Origin: Rhynchospora pubera
Lineage: Eukaryota > Streptophyta > Magnoliopsida > Poales > Cyperaceae
Length of the DNA stretch: 64,000 nucleotides
Assembly: GCA_028095005.1 (NCBI GenBank)
Contig: CM051460.1
Location: 289,839,074-289,903,073, forward strand
Direction: 5' to 3'
The notes under the pieces were generated by a model, which was given only the letters and a program-made list of their open reading frames with translations, was not told where the DNA came from and did not search any database. Made by a program: the position numbers and the translations under genes. Numbering within the stretch: the stretch's first letter is position 1; each line of letters opens with the position of its first letter. This document shows positions 47,357 through 60,974 of the stretch, piece after piece.

Positions 47357-50300
47357 CTTCTTAGATTGTGTCAGGCTCAGGGCATCGATTAATATTTTCT
47401 CCACCTTTTCAAGCTCGTTGTCTTTAAGATACTCCAGATGCTCATGATTAGCCCTAAAAAATATGTTCTTTATTCTCAATATCGCTCTTACTGCTTAAGG
47501 AGCTGCTTGTTTTTTTTTATGTTGCAAAAAGCTAGCACATACCAGCAAGCAATTTGTTGTAGTACAGATTTTAAGTCTGAACCTGAACATTTTTCCTCAT
47601 TGTTCTGCACATAAATGATATTTTCTTATTATAATTGATATTTGTAAAAATTTAATTTTTACACATCTATTAAACTTTTGAGGCAATTGCAAGCTAAAAG
47701 CCTTGGACTAAGAAAATTTCCCTAACTGTGACCAAACTAGCTAGTTTTGACTTTCAAGGCATATTATTGCTTACTTAACTTACCTGTGGGTTAGGATTAG
47801 TAAGCGAAATTGACAGATATGTAGATCTTCTGAGTGGGTCAATTCATATAAAAAAGATACAGGTGTTAACAATGAAATTGTAGTCAAAAGCAGGTTTGTT
47901 AATTAAAATTGTTTATACATATCTAAATTATTTAATGGGAAAAAAATATATTGGGCTTATTGGCTACCATAAATTCTATTTAAATCCACCACTGGATTAT
48001 ATATCATAGTGCAACTTAACCTCAATTATCTTTTATTGAAGTCATAACTATTATCATATCCACTATTAAGAAATTAAGGTAGTTTTGCCCATTGTACCTT
48101 AATTCCAGTGGTATCCACTTTGGGCACCTCATCATCAGTTGCCTTTTTCTGGGTCCTTTCGAATTGTTGATACCGTTTCATCGTCTCCGCAATACTGTAT
48201 TGACCAAATAAAATAGTGATTAGATTCATACATTTTTCACGATCAAATGCCATCAGGGAATTTCCATTTGGTCATACTTAATTATTTGTGCCAATTGTGA
48301 CATATTTTGTTTGTTAGTAGGTCGAACCTGGTGCAGAAATTTGAAGTGGAGGTTTTATTGCTAGCTTTAGGGCATGGTCCAGGTGACCAAGTGAAAGAAG
48401 TCAAGAAATGGGTCAGAAAATGAGATCCCTCTTATCCAAACTTTTGAGATCACATGAACAACTAGATTGTTCCCTCTTCACCTGATGTAGAAATACCACT
48501 TTTTTCTAGGTACTTGTTTTAGAAATAGCAAGTCACTGTTTGGTTACATATATATATAAAAGATCAGCAAATTAGGAAAATGAACTTATAATAACTGCTT
48601 TTTATGTTATGTATGCTATTGTTTGCATAGATCATCTAAATTAAACTCTCTATTAGCACCCTTTTTGTAAAATATTGTGGGTGCTTTAGGTTTGATTACA
48701 ATTTCAGATGACAAATGAGAGGGCCGCAAGATAGAGTACAATTGAAATGATAGAAATGAGAGACATAGAAGGGGAAGAAAAAAAAAAATACCGTTGTGCT
48801 CTCATAAAATAATAGCAGTTAGTAAAGAGCTACATGGTGAAAGCGCCTAATTAATCAAGGAGAGCCTTGTGCTTCATGAATTCTTAGTATAAGTATAAAC
48901 ATCCATTGTACTGCCAGAATCTTATCAATAATCTGTACTTATCCTATCCTAGGTTTCATATGAATAAGAGATTAGGGAATGAGAAGAATATTTTGCATAG
49001 ACACTCAAAATTCCTTCTCTCTTTTCCTCTCCCTCAACACTTGTAAATACATCATTGATCACACAAGTTATTATATTTCATATTATTTTTTTTTCTAGTA
49101 AGGTCGCATCCATAATGATCATCATGTATTAGACTGATATATTTTCAAAATAAGCAATAAATCAAGGGAACTTATTTCAACAAAAATTTAGTATATTGAA
49201 AAATTGAAATTTGAAACTTCAGCGTACTATAAGAATATGAGGAAAATATTTGACATTATTGACCTTGAATCATCTAGGGCATCATGTATGTATAGAATTT
49301 AGAGTATAGATGTTCTCTCTAGTGAAGATCAATTCTCCAACCTCGGGCAGTGAGGTTGTAATTAAATAAAGAGATTATACTAAATATTTGGACCTAACAT
49401 TCTATTGGAATTATGTGTTGATCATATCCCTCTTGACATTTCTCATATCACATTATAATGCTTATTCTTTTTGTCAACCAAACTAATCCATTATCTTTTT
49501 ATAGGGTTGAGCAACATCCTTAACAAACTCATATATAGTTAGATCAAGTAGTATAAATTATTCATCTAAATAATTGATCAACATTTAAGCAATGATTCTA
49601 TTGGACAATGACCAAACTAAGTGCTTACTCCTTTCATGAATGAGAGCCCAAATCAGGTTACCTAAGGACCCCCTCAGTAGATTAATTATGCTTGCTAAAG
49701 ATGAACTTTAAAGCTCCAATGTTACTATCTTCCAAGAAAATAATGATCACCTTTATAATTCTTTACTGCAGCACCATAATTTCATATAAATATGATGTTT
49801 AATTTAAATTAAAGTATGTGTGATATAATAGAGAAGTATATTTATGCATGTTCATTGTCATTCGATAGCACCTGCTAAACGACTTCTATTCGCTATAATA
49901 CAAGTATGTTTCACTGCAATTTGCTATCGAATTTGCTACAATTAAACAGGACAATTAACATGAATATATATATATATATATTTTTAAGTTTCATCATCTT
50001 CTTTATAAATATATAAGATGTGAAAACTGTTTAAACTTACATATTACAAGATGATCGATGAAGGAGACATTTTTTATCATCTGTTGTGTTGTGTCTAAAT
50101 GTTTCATGTATTGTACCATGTCATGTCTAAACACTAAAATATATTCACAACATGTCTAAGATCTACGCCTCAAGTCCTTATGCAGTGCAATGTTGTATCT
50201 TCTTCAGACATGCCTTGTCGTGTTATGTTTGAACATGTTTCAATTCCAAAAAATATAGTTATATACTTATATTAATGGATAAATTAGAAATGTAAATTAT

Positions 50301-52614
50301 GAAATTACCCTTCAACAAACAATACAAGGATTTGTTTTGTTATTTCATAAAATTTATCATTTTAACCCTCATTATAAACTTGATGTGTTTCTCAAGTCGT
50401 GTTGTGTTGTATCTCGTGTCGTATCTAGCCAATTCGTGTGTTGCGTCGTGTCTATATCATTAAAGTCGAACACGACATGCCTAAAGACTGGGCACGCTTA
50501 AGTTCTCGTACAATATTGTGCCCTTGTATTACTATTTTGTATCACCTTAATTTGTACTATGTTGTGTCGTATTCGGACAAACCGTATTTTAAAAAACACC
50601 AATGATGAGCGATGCTATGAATGAAATAACAATTAGATTGATAATAATTCAACATAAATTATCTTAGATTTTTAAATATATTTAATTTTTAATTAAATAA
50701 TGATTGCTACGATTATATTTAATATATTTAAGGAAAATTCTGCCATGAACACTAATTTGAATCGGGTTTTAATATATTTAAGGAAAATTCTGCCATGAGC
50801 ACTAATTTGAATCGAGTTTTAATCGCAACCGTTCATGAGCACTAATGAATTAATCTTTTTTGAAGGTGTGTGGTTGATATTAAAGCCCGATTAAGGAATT
50901 GGTTCTCGTGACAGAATTTTCCTAAATTTAATTATTTAACAAAAAGGGAGAACACTATTGTTAATTATAAAAAATGCAAAAAATATATTTTTAATTATAG
51001 AAATAGTGGTCACGGGTTTTAATTAATACTATATATTATTCTTATTCTTATTATTGTTATTATTTGTTCCACTTGAATTGTGTATATATGCAATAAAACT
51101 ACAGTCTGAGTTACTTGCATGCTTAATTCTTTAGGGCATGCTTAATTGATCAGAATTACAACTGTATTCAACTATAAAGGCTTATCATTCCATGAATGTA
51201 CGAAATATCAAACTACATAATTAAGGTATTGTGTGCTTAAGGTTATCTGTTTTGTTGAATATTTCTATCCTGCAAGTTATAAAATAACGGTTACCGAGTT
51301 CACATCCATTGGCGTGGACAGTTTGTGCTACATATTAGTAATCTAATATTGCTATAAAACATATATTAATCTCTCTATAAATCGGCCACTCACTATTTAA
51401 ATTATTATACCAGTACCATGATGAATGGTTCTTCTTAATGAAAGAGATAAATCACATCTCTCTTGATGTTAGGTTTGGATGTGATGACTTCAATCTAGCA
51501 ACCATGAAAGTATGAAACATGAAATGCATCACAGTATAGAGGAAAAGAAAAGCAAAATGACCGGAAGCTTTGCATGATGTTAATTTTTAGCACACATCTG
51601 ATTTACTGATTATGGCAATACAAGGAGGAATTTTTTAGGTTGTTTCGTTCAAAATAGATGGTGTCAGTTTCAAATAAAAAGTTTAGATTGGTAGTATCTA
51701 ATAGTTAATAACTCAATGAAGATTATATCAAAATATTCTATTCTATGGAATATAAATGAAAGGGTTGATCTTTCAGTTTTTGTTTGAAGATGGTGCACAT
51801 TACTAATTTTTTTGGTGTTCATTGCTAATTTTATCCCTACAAAAGCATGTTTTGAGGAGACACGTATTAACATTCTAGTATCGCCTTATCTTCATTGGGA
51901 AAAGAATTAGATAATCAGTGACACACAAAATAAGAACCACTTGGAGATGAGGATGACAAGTTCATCACCAATAAAGACAACCAGTATTGTACACACACTC
52001 AATCAAATTAGGAACCAGGTGTGAACAAGTTCATGCATTACATTCCTGTGCCATCAACCTTTTCTGTATATGGAAGAAGGGTGAAATAGAAAACTATTAA
52101 ATTTTGAAGAAAATGCTAGAAAAATTTTCGTCTTTTTTTGGGAAATATTTTACTCTTTTTGTCATAGGATTATTAAATCCTTCCTTTCCTCCTGATCTAG
52201 TACTGCAAACTTAAAATTTGAAACTAAGTTGAACAGTGCTATTAGCCCCTGAAAAATTTGCTCTGCACTCTTCTTTCCAAGGGAATTAATTATACCCTTC
52301 TTAGTAATGAACTCACCTAAATTTTTAATTATCCTCATTACTACTTAACCTAAAGAAAGAAGTGGATCTAAGTTAAAAATAATTTTATACCAGGAGCAAG
52401 AGGAGTACTCAAAGAGGCGACCAGCAGCAGAGAAAACGAGAAGCGCCACCTCAGCATCACAGAGAACAGCGAGCTCAAAGGCCTTCTTGAAGAGACCAGA
52501 TCTCCTCTTCGAAAACCTCACTTGTCTACTCGTCTTGTCTTCTATCCTCTCTATTTTTACCCTGCCCCTCTTCTTCCTCTTCTGCTTTGCTTCTCCCATC
52601 GAAGACGAGTCCAT
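47357..52614 (-). CDS. FLC-like MIKC-type MADS-box gene, copy B (exons 1-4 recognised)
   Basis: Exons on the minus strand: 52614-52391, 48194-48098, 47604-47543 and 47453-47357. They have the same splice sites and apparently the same protein as copy A: basic N-terminal extension, complete MADS box, I region and K box. Copy B keeps about 120 bp shared with copy A upstream of the ATG and then continues into unbroken single-copy DNA, so it is the copy with a plausible native promoter. Terminal exons were not located in either copy; either they diverge beyond recognition by eye, lie in unexamined intron-like sequence, or the gene is truncated. FLC-clade proteins repress flowering in several plants; that role here is only inferred from similarity. 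Confidence 0.8.
50726..50930. mobile_element. MITE with duplicated arm in MADS intron 1, copy B
   Basis: Counterpart of 17341-17545. Confidence 0.6.
52391..52614 (-). CDS. MADS gene exon 1, copy B
   Basis: Same 74 codons plus 2 nt as copy A, donor TG|GTATAA. Encodes the MADS domain. Confidence 0.88.
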
Positions 52615-53620
52615 TAACCTAATAATAAGTACTTCTTTCTTTCTTTCTTACTTTCTTTTTTTGAAAAAGGATTGATTGAGATAGGCACCGCCATTTGAGT
52701 TATAGAAAGTGGCGGAGGAAGAAGACAGGGAGCACTGCCAGGTGGAGACGGGGGATTGAGGAAGGAAGTAGACGAAAGGTGTCCAGTTTGTACTAACTTT
52801 GCAAAGGAACCTCTTCGGAAGTAACGGAGGTGTTCAGTTATTGTTTAAGATCGGAACAAAATTGTAATTCTTATTAGACGGCCCCACCTACATCAAGATT
52901 CGTGTTATTTGTAATCGATATACATGATGTAATATTAGTAGTATAATATTTTTCTACGAAGACGACTGAATTGTAGAGGTCCCAAATATACTGGACATTT
53001 ACTTATTATAAGGTGGTGTTTACTATTTTTCTTTGGAAGGTATGATTTAATTCGAACAATTTTGATTAAACAGTTGATGTGCAAAAGCGCTACTCTATTG
53101 TCATTATTTCTTCATGAGGTGTGTGTATATATATAATATTTAACATCTATCGCAATAATAACATTTATTTTTTGTAGGTTATTCAAAATTAAAATTTTAA
53201 ACAGTATTTTATGAGCGTTTGCATGATCAAGTTTTTTAAAATAAATTTTTATTTTATTTTGTCCAAAATCAACACAATGGATTAGTAATAAACTCTAGCT
53301 GTGTTTATAAGTAAATGCATTATTTTAGAAATAAAATGACATCTACTTTTGAGTTAAGATTTTAATTTTTCTAACTAGTTCTAGCTACGAATTAGTACTG
53401 TGAATAGAATAAATTTTATCATGACACAGGAGTCCAACCGCTCCATGCTAGTTTTGTTATTCTCTGCTGTGTGGGAACAATATATAGTCAATCTACAATT
53501 ATTCATTTTGAAGTATAATTACCTACTTAATTCAGTTATATATGAATTAATATGCTATAAAGGTGCATATATTGGATGCCTTCCATATTTTAACATTTCG
53601 GAGTATATATGTTTGATGTA
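52615..53620 (-). promoter_or_regulatory. Upstream region of MADS copy B
   Basis: 52615-52735 is shared with copy A and holds a TTTC microsatellite on the plus strand. From 52736 (TGCCAGGTGGAGACGGGGG) the sequence is unique to copy B. No convincing TATA box was fixed. The 73-aa plus frame at 53400-53621 has no family features. Confidence 0.4.
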
Positions 53621-53624
53621 GGGG

Positions 53625-54480
53625 TGGCAAAGAGGCTACGTGGCTCGTGGCTCACTAGAGGTTGGGACTCGAGAGTAGAGTATGAAACTTGATACTAACT
53701 AAATAAATAAACATTAATTCCGCCAGAAATTTTTTTAATGGGATTCAATAAATTCATAATATTAATATGAGAAAATTTAAATTATTTCATTATCTAAAGA
53801 CTAGAGAATTCAAAACTTTGACCAATTAGCAGATATCAAAGAATCATATTTTCTCTGCCAGATGCAAGCAAAGACAAGAGAAAAAAAAGAAAAAAACAAG
53901 GAAAAAAAAATAGAATACATGTTGTTATAAAATTGTGCTCTCCCTGAAAATGGAATGAAAATTGAAAATCAGAAGATAACAAATTAGCTAACTTAACTAT
54001 TTTTTTTCTTATTCAATATATTTCCATATTTTTTAAGAAATTGCTAATTGCATAAAAAAACATTATATCATAATACAGATCCATATTAAAATTTTAATGG
54101 GGTTCAATCAATATAATTTTATATATTTATTGTGGGTTCAAATTAGTGTGTTATAGAAAAGTTCATGCTATATATATAATTTTTTATATATAAGGCAGCA
54201 AAAAATTTTATTTCAAGGGGGGTCAATTGACCCCCAATTGTTGAATGTATCTCCGCCACTTATAATTTATAAAACGAATAAACATTAATAATAATTTATA
54301 AAATATTATTAAAAAGAAAAAAACATTAGTAATTTATAAATAAAAAATAATATAAAAATTAAAAAATATTAATTAATTTGTTCAGTACTTGCTAGAAATA
54401 TATAAAAAAAGTATTATAAAGCTCGATGAGCTTGTTATGAAACTTGATACTAACTCGATTCGATTCGATAAAACTTAAAT
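53625..54480. mobile_element. Nested hAT-like non-autonomous elements (fragments)
   Basis: Begins GGGGTGGCAAAG, a common start of plant hAT-type MITEs. The words ATGAAACTTGATACTAACT occur near both ends (53680 and 54436). Inside, about 53720-54260 ends in GGTCAATTGACCCCC...CTCCGCCACT, typical of another hAT-like family. No transposase. Confidence 0.4.
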
Positions 54481-54971
54481 TAATTTCAAATCAAACGTGC
54501 GTTAGAAAGTTACTTAGGTGTGCAATTTTAAATTATAGTTAGAAACGAGTGAAATCGCCTTGAGAGTAGAAGGAATGGTTATACCTCTTGCAAAAATCAT
54601 ATTTTCAAGCCTGACCATGGCATTGAGGTCGGTGGCATGCTCGTCTACCCTCCTTCTTCTCTATTCTTAGGTCTACAAAAAGATTAATCAATTTCACAAG
54701 GTTTCGCGCTAGCGAAACGAGTGAAATCGCCTAATCCAATGCTACATTTCTTTAAGCAAATCATTATTTGATTAATGGTATCTAATGTTCAACTCATGAA
54801 CCCTATAAAATGCATCAAAAGAGCTTTCCATGGCAATAACTAATTGCTCCATTGGAGAAGATAAGGTGACGTCTAGAGAGGAGAAAAAGAGAAAAGAAAA
54901 ACTAGATTTTTCTTCTTTCAAATTGTGGTCCTTATATACCCATCCAAACATAACCCTTAGAGACCACTCTA

Positions 54972-55135
54972 TGATAGAACATGGTAGGCCTTAATATGGG
55001 ATTCCAAGCCCATATTAGTTGGGTTTTAATTCCCTTTAATACTTTCATTTAATTGATAGAACATGGTAGGCCTTAATATTGGCTTCCAAGCCCATACTAG
55101 TTGGTCTTTAATCCCTTTAATACTCACCTTTAATT
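54972..55135. repeat. Two-copy 82-bp tandem repeat
   Basis: TGATAGAACATGGTAGGCCT starts at 54972 and again at 55054. The second copy carries several substitutions, so the duplication is old. Confidence 0.75.
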
Positions 55136-55399
55136 GTATTTAAGTTGGGCTCATATCGGATAATAAAAAAATAACCCATTTATTTAATATAATTCCTATC
55201 ATCATATTAAATGTGTTGAACAAAATTAATTATCAACTATTTGATAATTATTATAGGATTAGACTATGCATTAATTAGTTTCATATGATCTATATGATAT
55301 AATTAGTTATAACGATTCACAACGGTATATAATTAATTAATCAAATTATCAAATATCACATTTTCCAATGCAAATAAACTAATATCAATGCACTGTTGA

Positions 55400-56040
55400 T
55401 TAAGAACCTTTTATGAAGACAGGCTTGAAGACAAATACTTACTATTTTTCTAGGATTTGGCTATGTCGCTGCTTCTACTTGTGTTTTATAGGATTTTATG
55501 AAGAAAGGCTTAAATGTCGCTGCTTCTACTTACTATTGTTGTATCTGCACGGACCGAAGTGCCACCAATGCACTACCTTCTCTCTTCTCCAGGTCGAGCA
55601 CTCAGCTTTCAGGTCGAACAGATCCTCTCCAGGTCGAACGAGCACAAATGGAAAGTCTTTTCAGCAAAGGAAAGACACTTTTTGGTAACTTTTGATGGTC
55701 TGAACACCTTAGCCTCTCTCCCAAACAACCAGGCACTATATAAAGGCCTCTCCCTCTACTGAGATGGCATCTTTGATTCTACATGCCTAGCCACATTCCT
55801 TAGAGCGATTTGAGCTATTGTTTCTTCATCAACCTTGTGTTCTTCGTCTTGTTAGAAACGACGGCAGCAACAAGAAGTAGTTCCACCATCTCTCTCATCA
55901 TCCACTGCCTTGGAGGAGATTGTTCTAGCGTGAAAGAAGTATACTTTACTTTCTTTTATGTTTTTAGATTCTTGTTCTATGGGTTTGTATCTTTATTATG
56001 CTTATACTATGTTTATTTATTGTTTTGATAACATGTTAGA
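55400..56040 (+). other. Unassigned transcription-unit-like region
   Basis: ACTATATAAAGGCC at about 55736 is a good TATA-like box. Upstream, CAGGTCGA words repeat (55590-55640) and GTCGCTGCTTCTACTT occurs twice (55464, 55517). Overlapping frames of 65-94 aa (55413-55762, 55810-56028) lack domain features. It could be the promoter part of a degenerate LTR, but no LTR ends were found. Confidence 0.3.
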
Positions 56041-58342
56041 GTAGTTTACTTATTTGTCTTAGGGTATGGATGTAGTTTGGATTTAGTTTGATGTTGTGAC
56101 TTAATATGATTTGTTGTTTGGCTTTATCATCTGTTTATTTAGTAGTTTAATATCCATCGCTTGTTTAATTCTCTTGTTAGATCTGATTTACTTCTAAGAC
56201 GTGATTTACTTCTCTTGTTAGACCGACAAATCGAAAGCTAAACCTAAGTGAATTCTGACTCCTAAGACGCCATATTATACCTGAAAAACACCAAAATTTA
56301 TGTACTTCAGTTTGTCTCATTTAAATTGTTAAAAGACCCAAAAACATCTACTTGATTGTAATGTCATTTAGTTTCTTTGATTTACAATATTTTTTATCTT
56401 ATTTTAATTGTCTAGCTTCAAAAAAAGAACAAGTCCAGTAATCGTTAATTTGTCATGTAGGTTCAATCCTAAGTTTAACTTTCACGGCTAGTAAGATTAG
56501 ATCTAGGTACAAATTTATTTAGTACTAGATTCTAATACCTTGATATATATATATATAATTCCAGAAACAACTGGATCAACCCCAAAAACCTTCAAGTTCA
56601 AACAATAAAAAAAAAAAGATAAAAACGTTTAAAACCAAGAAACGCGATTAACTAGCTGCACATCGGACTATAAGGTCCGTGTCATTAATTAACCATCCAT
56701 TTTCCTCATGTTCTGCGTTGCAGAACCTGATAATTAAGCCATTGTGCTAAAGCCACACCATAGATTGAGGAAAATTAACTGTCCAAACATTATACAAATT
56801 TAAATCATTTAGAAAAATGACGTAAGAAGTACTTTGACCTTCACTATGACCAAATTGGTCCTTTATTAATTATTGTTTTTGCCTCAAGATAATAGACACA
56901 AAAGGCATGTTGCTAGGACATGGAAGCAAATTCGAAGTAGCGTAGCAATTCAAACCCTTCAAAATTAATCCAACGATATATATTTGTTAAAGATGTGAGA
57001 AGACTTAGCGGTAAAAGTAGTACTTCAGTACTTCTTAATAATGTGAAAACTACAAACCACGCATGTATTTAATTTTAAAAAAACTTATTAGATGGCAACT
57101 ATCTCTCTCATTATTCAAAACAAAAAAAAAATAGTAACCAAAAGAAAATGTGAATATACCATGTGTACAATTTTAATCAATTTAATTTGAATCGAATTGA
57201 TCAATACATAATTCTGGTTCGTTATTTCTGATTTGAAATTAACACAATAAAGTTTAAGAACTGATTAAAATTTTGGTTTAAAATAAAAATTACTTGTGGA
57301 GGCTACAATAGATGTGGCTTGAAGTTCGAAAACAAAATGTAATCGGCATAGAAAGCAGTGAGAAAAAATTGCATAGGACTTATAAGATATATTATAGTTT
57401 GAAAATTTAGATTTCTTCGTATTGTATTTCACAAAATTATTTTGGAACTAACCTAAAATTCCCGAATATTGTACGATAGAATCAGGTGTACCATATGAAT
57501 TGCAACTCAATAACAATAGTCAATAGGACATAAAATCTATCACGTATCTGATTATGTATTCAGGTATTTTCAATTAAAAATTGCTCATCTATCATCACTT
57601 GAATTACAGCATCATTGCTTGAGGCCGAGACTAGACTGCATGGAGGCATGAGCCACCTCGTACAGAGGTGTTTTTCACGCGGAAGGCACGTGATCATCAT
57701 CAAGTGCCGATGCACTAAAATTTGTCGTTACATCAGATTCTATTTGATTCTGAGTCAATTTCACTTTAACACCAATACACCATTACAGATTTACAGTAAT
57801 ACAGTCAGCAAACATCGTGGGTCCCGTGACCAAACAAATATCTTACTATCTTACACGCGTTCTATTTACAAGCCATACACGCCTAACACACGTCCCTGAC
57901 CTTATCCCTGCTTACCAATTACCATAGTTCCGAGACCGAATTATTATAATAACAATATTTAAAAGAAATTCGAATTTGGTGTCCTAATTAAAAATTTAAG
58001 GAAAAAAACATTTTTGTAAATAATCTGTTGTACATTATTTTTATCTTACATAAATTGATATTCATCTTGTGTATGTTCAATTTTTGGATGATTATTTTTG
58101 AATTTTTGTTAAATAATAATGAAAGGGATATTTGTTGTCTTGTAAGATTATAGACATTAACATTTTCATTGCTAACTTCATTGTTAAATAATTGATTATC
58201 ATCGACGTACTTTATTTCCGCATTAATGTTTTTAACTTTTTACATAAATTATTAATATAATCTCATTATGTAATTGAACATGGAGTCTAACACTCCGCCA
58301 TTATTCTAGAGGTAACGGGTTCAATTCTCGCTGGACATGGAA
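56041..58342. other. Gene-free AT-rich region
   Basis: No supported gene; the 94-aa frame at 57615-57899 has no recognisable motif. Nothing repetitive stands out. Confidence 0.4.
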
Positions 58343-58350
58343 GAGACAGA

Positions 58351-59245
58351 CAGTGGCGAAGCTAGGATTTCATGTCAGCAGGGTCCGCAATTTTTTATTT
58401 TGCTGAAAGTATATGTATGATGTAACTTTTAATATAAATATAGTATAATAATATTTTTTAAATAAAGAACTCTAAATAATGTGATACAAAAAAATTCATG
58501 AGAAATCAAATACATATTATAATAACAATAGAAAATCTAAAATAATATATTTAATATACAAAATAATAATTCAAAAATCAAGACAATACAAAAATACAAC
58601 AATTTCCTATGAATTTTTATTTTTGTCATAATTTTACATAATAGGTTCATTAGAAATTTATTGAACACTTTTTTTTCTATATTATAGATATATAAAGATA
58701 TAAGGCATACAGAGGAATTTGGCCACTATTCAAACCACAATATTTCTTATCTTTTGTGGCGCTCGAATTTTTTTTTGACAAGAATAGTATTTATGATTTT
58801 TACTGACAGTTTTTATATAATATCCGAATTGTATTTTTTATCTTATGTGGTAGATTTTGTTTATTATGTCCTAAAGTTCACAAAATATTATATAGACGAA
58901 TCATGCAATGCACGAGATTCACGCTAGTATATATATACTACAAATAATTATTTATCCAAATATTTTATTTTTATTCTAAATTTTGTCTTAATAAAATTAA
59001 TTGGGGATGAAGGAAGAAGACGATTTGTCAGGAACAAATGCTACTTGGGTCCCTCTACGATTTTTTAGGCATCGTTATACAATTCAAATCAAACACGAAA
59101 TGTCTAGCTGGGTCCTTTAAATTTTTGAGATGGGTCCCTAACTTCTTGTGACCTTTTTTTTAATTACAAACAAATATACTATTAAGAAATTTTTTTTTTG
59201 AGGTGGGTCCATGGACCCACCTTGCTCCACATAGCTTCGCCCCTG
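58351..59245. mobile_element. hAT-like non-autonomous transposon (895 bp)
   Basis: Left end CAGTGGCGAAGCTAGG; right end is the complement of CAGGGGCGAAGCTATG. It is flanked by near-identical 8-bp repeats GAGACAGA (58343-58350) and GAGACGGA (59246-59253), the size expected of hAT target duplications. The interior is AT-rich without transposase. Another MITE-like piece (TGCAATGCACGAGATTCACG near 58905) may be nested inside. Confidence 0.7.
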
Positions 59246-59305
59246 GAGACGGATAAACTCTAATTTATAGAGTGGGCTAGCTAAAGCCTATAAAATTAAG
59301 TAGCC

Positions 59306-60300
59306 CACTACGGGAAAAAGGACCTTCTGTAACGGTTTTTGAAATAACCGTTACAGAATAGTGAGGCATAAGGCGGAAAAACTGGCGCCACAAATCTGTA
59401 ATGGTTATTATTTAAAAATCGTAATAACATTTCTGTCATGGATGAGGAAAAAAGTGCATCCACCATCTGTAACAGTTGTTCGATAATAACCGTTACAGAT
59501 TTCTTATATTCTATAACTGTCATTATACGACAACCGTTACAGAAAAAATAAAAAAGAAAGAAATTAATAATAATCTTATGTAACGGTTATATATAAATAA
59601 CCGTTACAGTATCTCTCTAAATCTGTAACGGTTATTTCCTAATAACCGTTACAGAAAGGCAAACCTTTTTTTTATTTTGTTTAATGATTCTGTAACGGTT
59701 ATTGGTTAATAATCGTTACAAAAAGGTTATGTATTTAGGTCTCTTCTTGCTCCCTCATTAAGTCTCATCTGTTTCCCAGCCGCATTTCCCCTTTTCTCTC
59801 TTCTTTTCATTTATTGCGAATTTGTGGTATCCACTTTCACTCCAAAAAATAGCAAAAAAATTATAAAAATTATGAAAAAATAATAATTAGAAAGAGAACA
59901 AGAAGGAGAGCAAATTTAAGGTAAAAAACAAAAAAAATGAACTGTATTTTTTTCATACTTTTTCCTTATTTATTTCGATTTTTTCATTAATTTATGTTTA
60001 TTTTATATATTTTTTTTATATATTTTAAGATCTCATTAAATAGGAGAAGATCTTACATCGGCCGAATAAGTCGCACAATTCAACGGATCGAAAGTCACAC
60101 GATTGAAGGTATATTTCATAAACTCTTCTTTTTTAAAATTATTTGCATTTCGTTAATAATTTGCATATATAGACATGAATTTCGTATTGTCATATAGGAC
60201 CCAAATACCTCATGTAATTAAAAATCATTTATGTCATCTTTTTAAATATGAAAAATACACTATGAATTAATTTTTTAAAGAAGTACGAAGATAAAAAATT
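59306..60300 (+). mobile_element. CACTA-type terminus with hairpin-forming subterminal repeats
   Basis: Starts CACTACGGGAAAAAGGACCT. From 59328 to 59720 CTGTAACGGTTATT and its complement AATAACCGTTACAG alternate about every 40-60 bp, giving a series of hairpins. Related to the 31192 terminus. The right end was not identified. Confidence 0.55.
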
Positions 60301-60974
60301 CTTAAGAAGATTAAGGCAAATTGTTGAAATTGTTGAAAGTAATTGTTGAAATTAAAAAATTCTTAAGAACTACCAAGTAGGGGAACCAAGCCTTTTCATT
60401 TATAAAAAGTTTCAAAGTACAGAAAAGAAAACTGAAAATGAGCCTTAAGGGCTTTCTTCCAACACTATATCTAAACATCACACTGTTGCGGCTTTTTCGT
60501 CATTATTCTCCTTGAAGGAATTTCTTGAAGAACAATGGGAACATAGCCTTAGATTCACCTCCCTTAAGGTTTGAACTCTATAGCGGGTATCTCTTAACAC
60601 AAGAGAATCCTAACAAGAGTCGCTTCATAAAGAAGTTTCTTGATTTAGTGGGTCCTTTCTTTCCAATAGGCGCAAGCCCCTATTGTTAATTACCCCGTAG
60701 TTTTCTACGGGAACCTCTGATTAAGGGACGAAAAGGGTATTGACGTAATGAGCTAAGAAAAGAGACTAATGGAGTACTATTATTTATTTTGAGGACTTAA
60801 TTGATGGTACCAAACATGATTGACGGGACCCAATTAAGGATCGCTAAACTACTAAAAGACTTTGATCCTGGATTTATACTAAGAAGAAAATGAGAACGAA
60901 ATATGATTTTTGGTTTAGAAGAGGTTTTCGCTGAAAAGAATGAACCTTCGCTTAGAGTCATTTTTTTAAAGAGT
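60301..60974. other. Non-coding region, no gene recognised
   Basis: Mixed sequence including TACCCCGTAGTTTTCTACGG, a perfect short hairpin near 60690-60710. Probably degenerate retrotransposon sequence leading into the tandem repeat. Confidence 0.3.

Larger units (their letters stand above)
33356..52735. repeat. Copy B of the segmental direct duplication
   Basis: Second copy, same orientation and same nested content as 1-19350. Homology to copy A stops at 52735, after which copy B runs into sequence seen nowhere else in the window. Its true left end cannot be judged, because copy A starts at the window edge; some of 25150-33355 may also belong to the duplicated unit. Confidence 0.95.
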
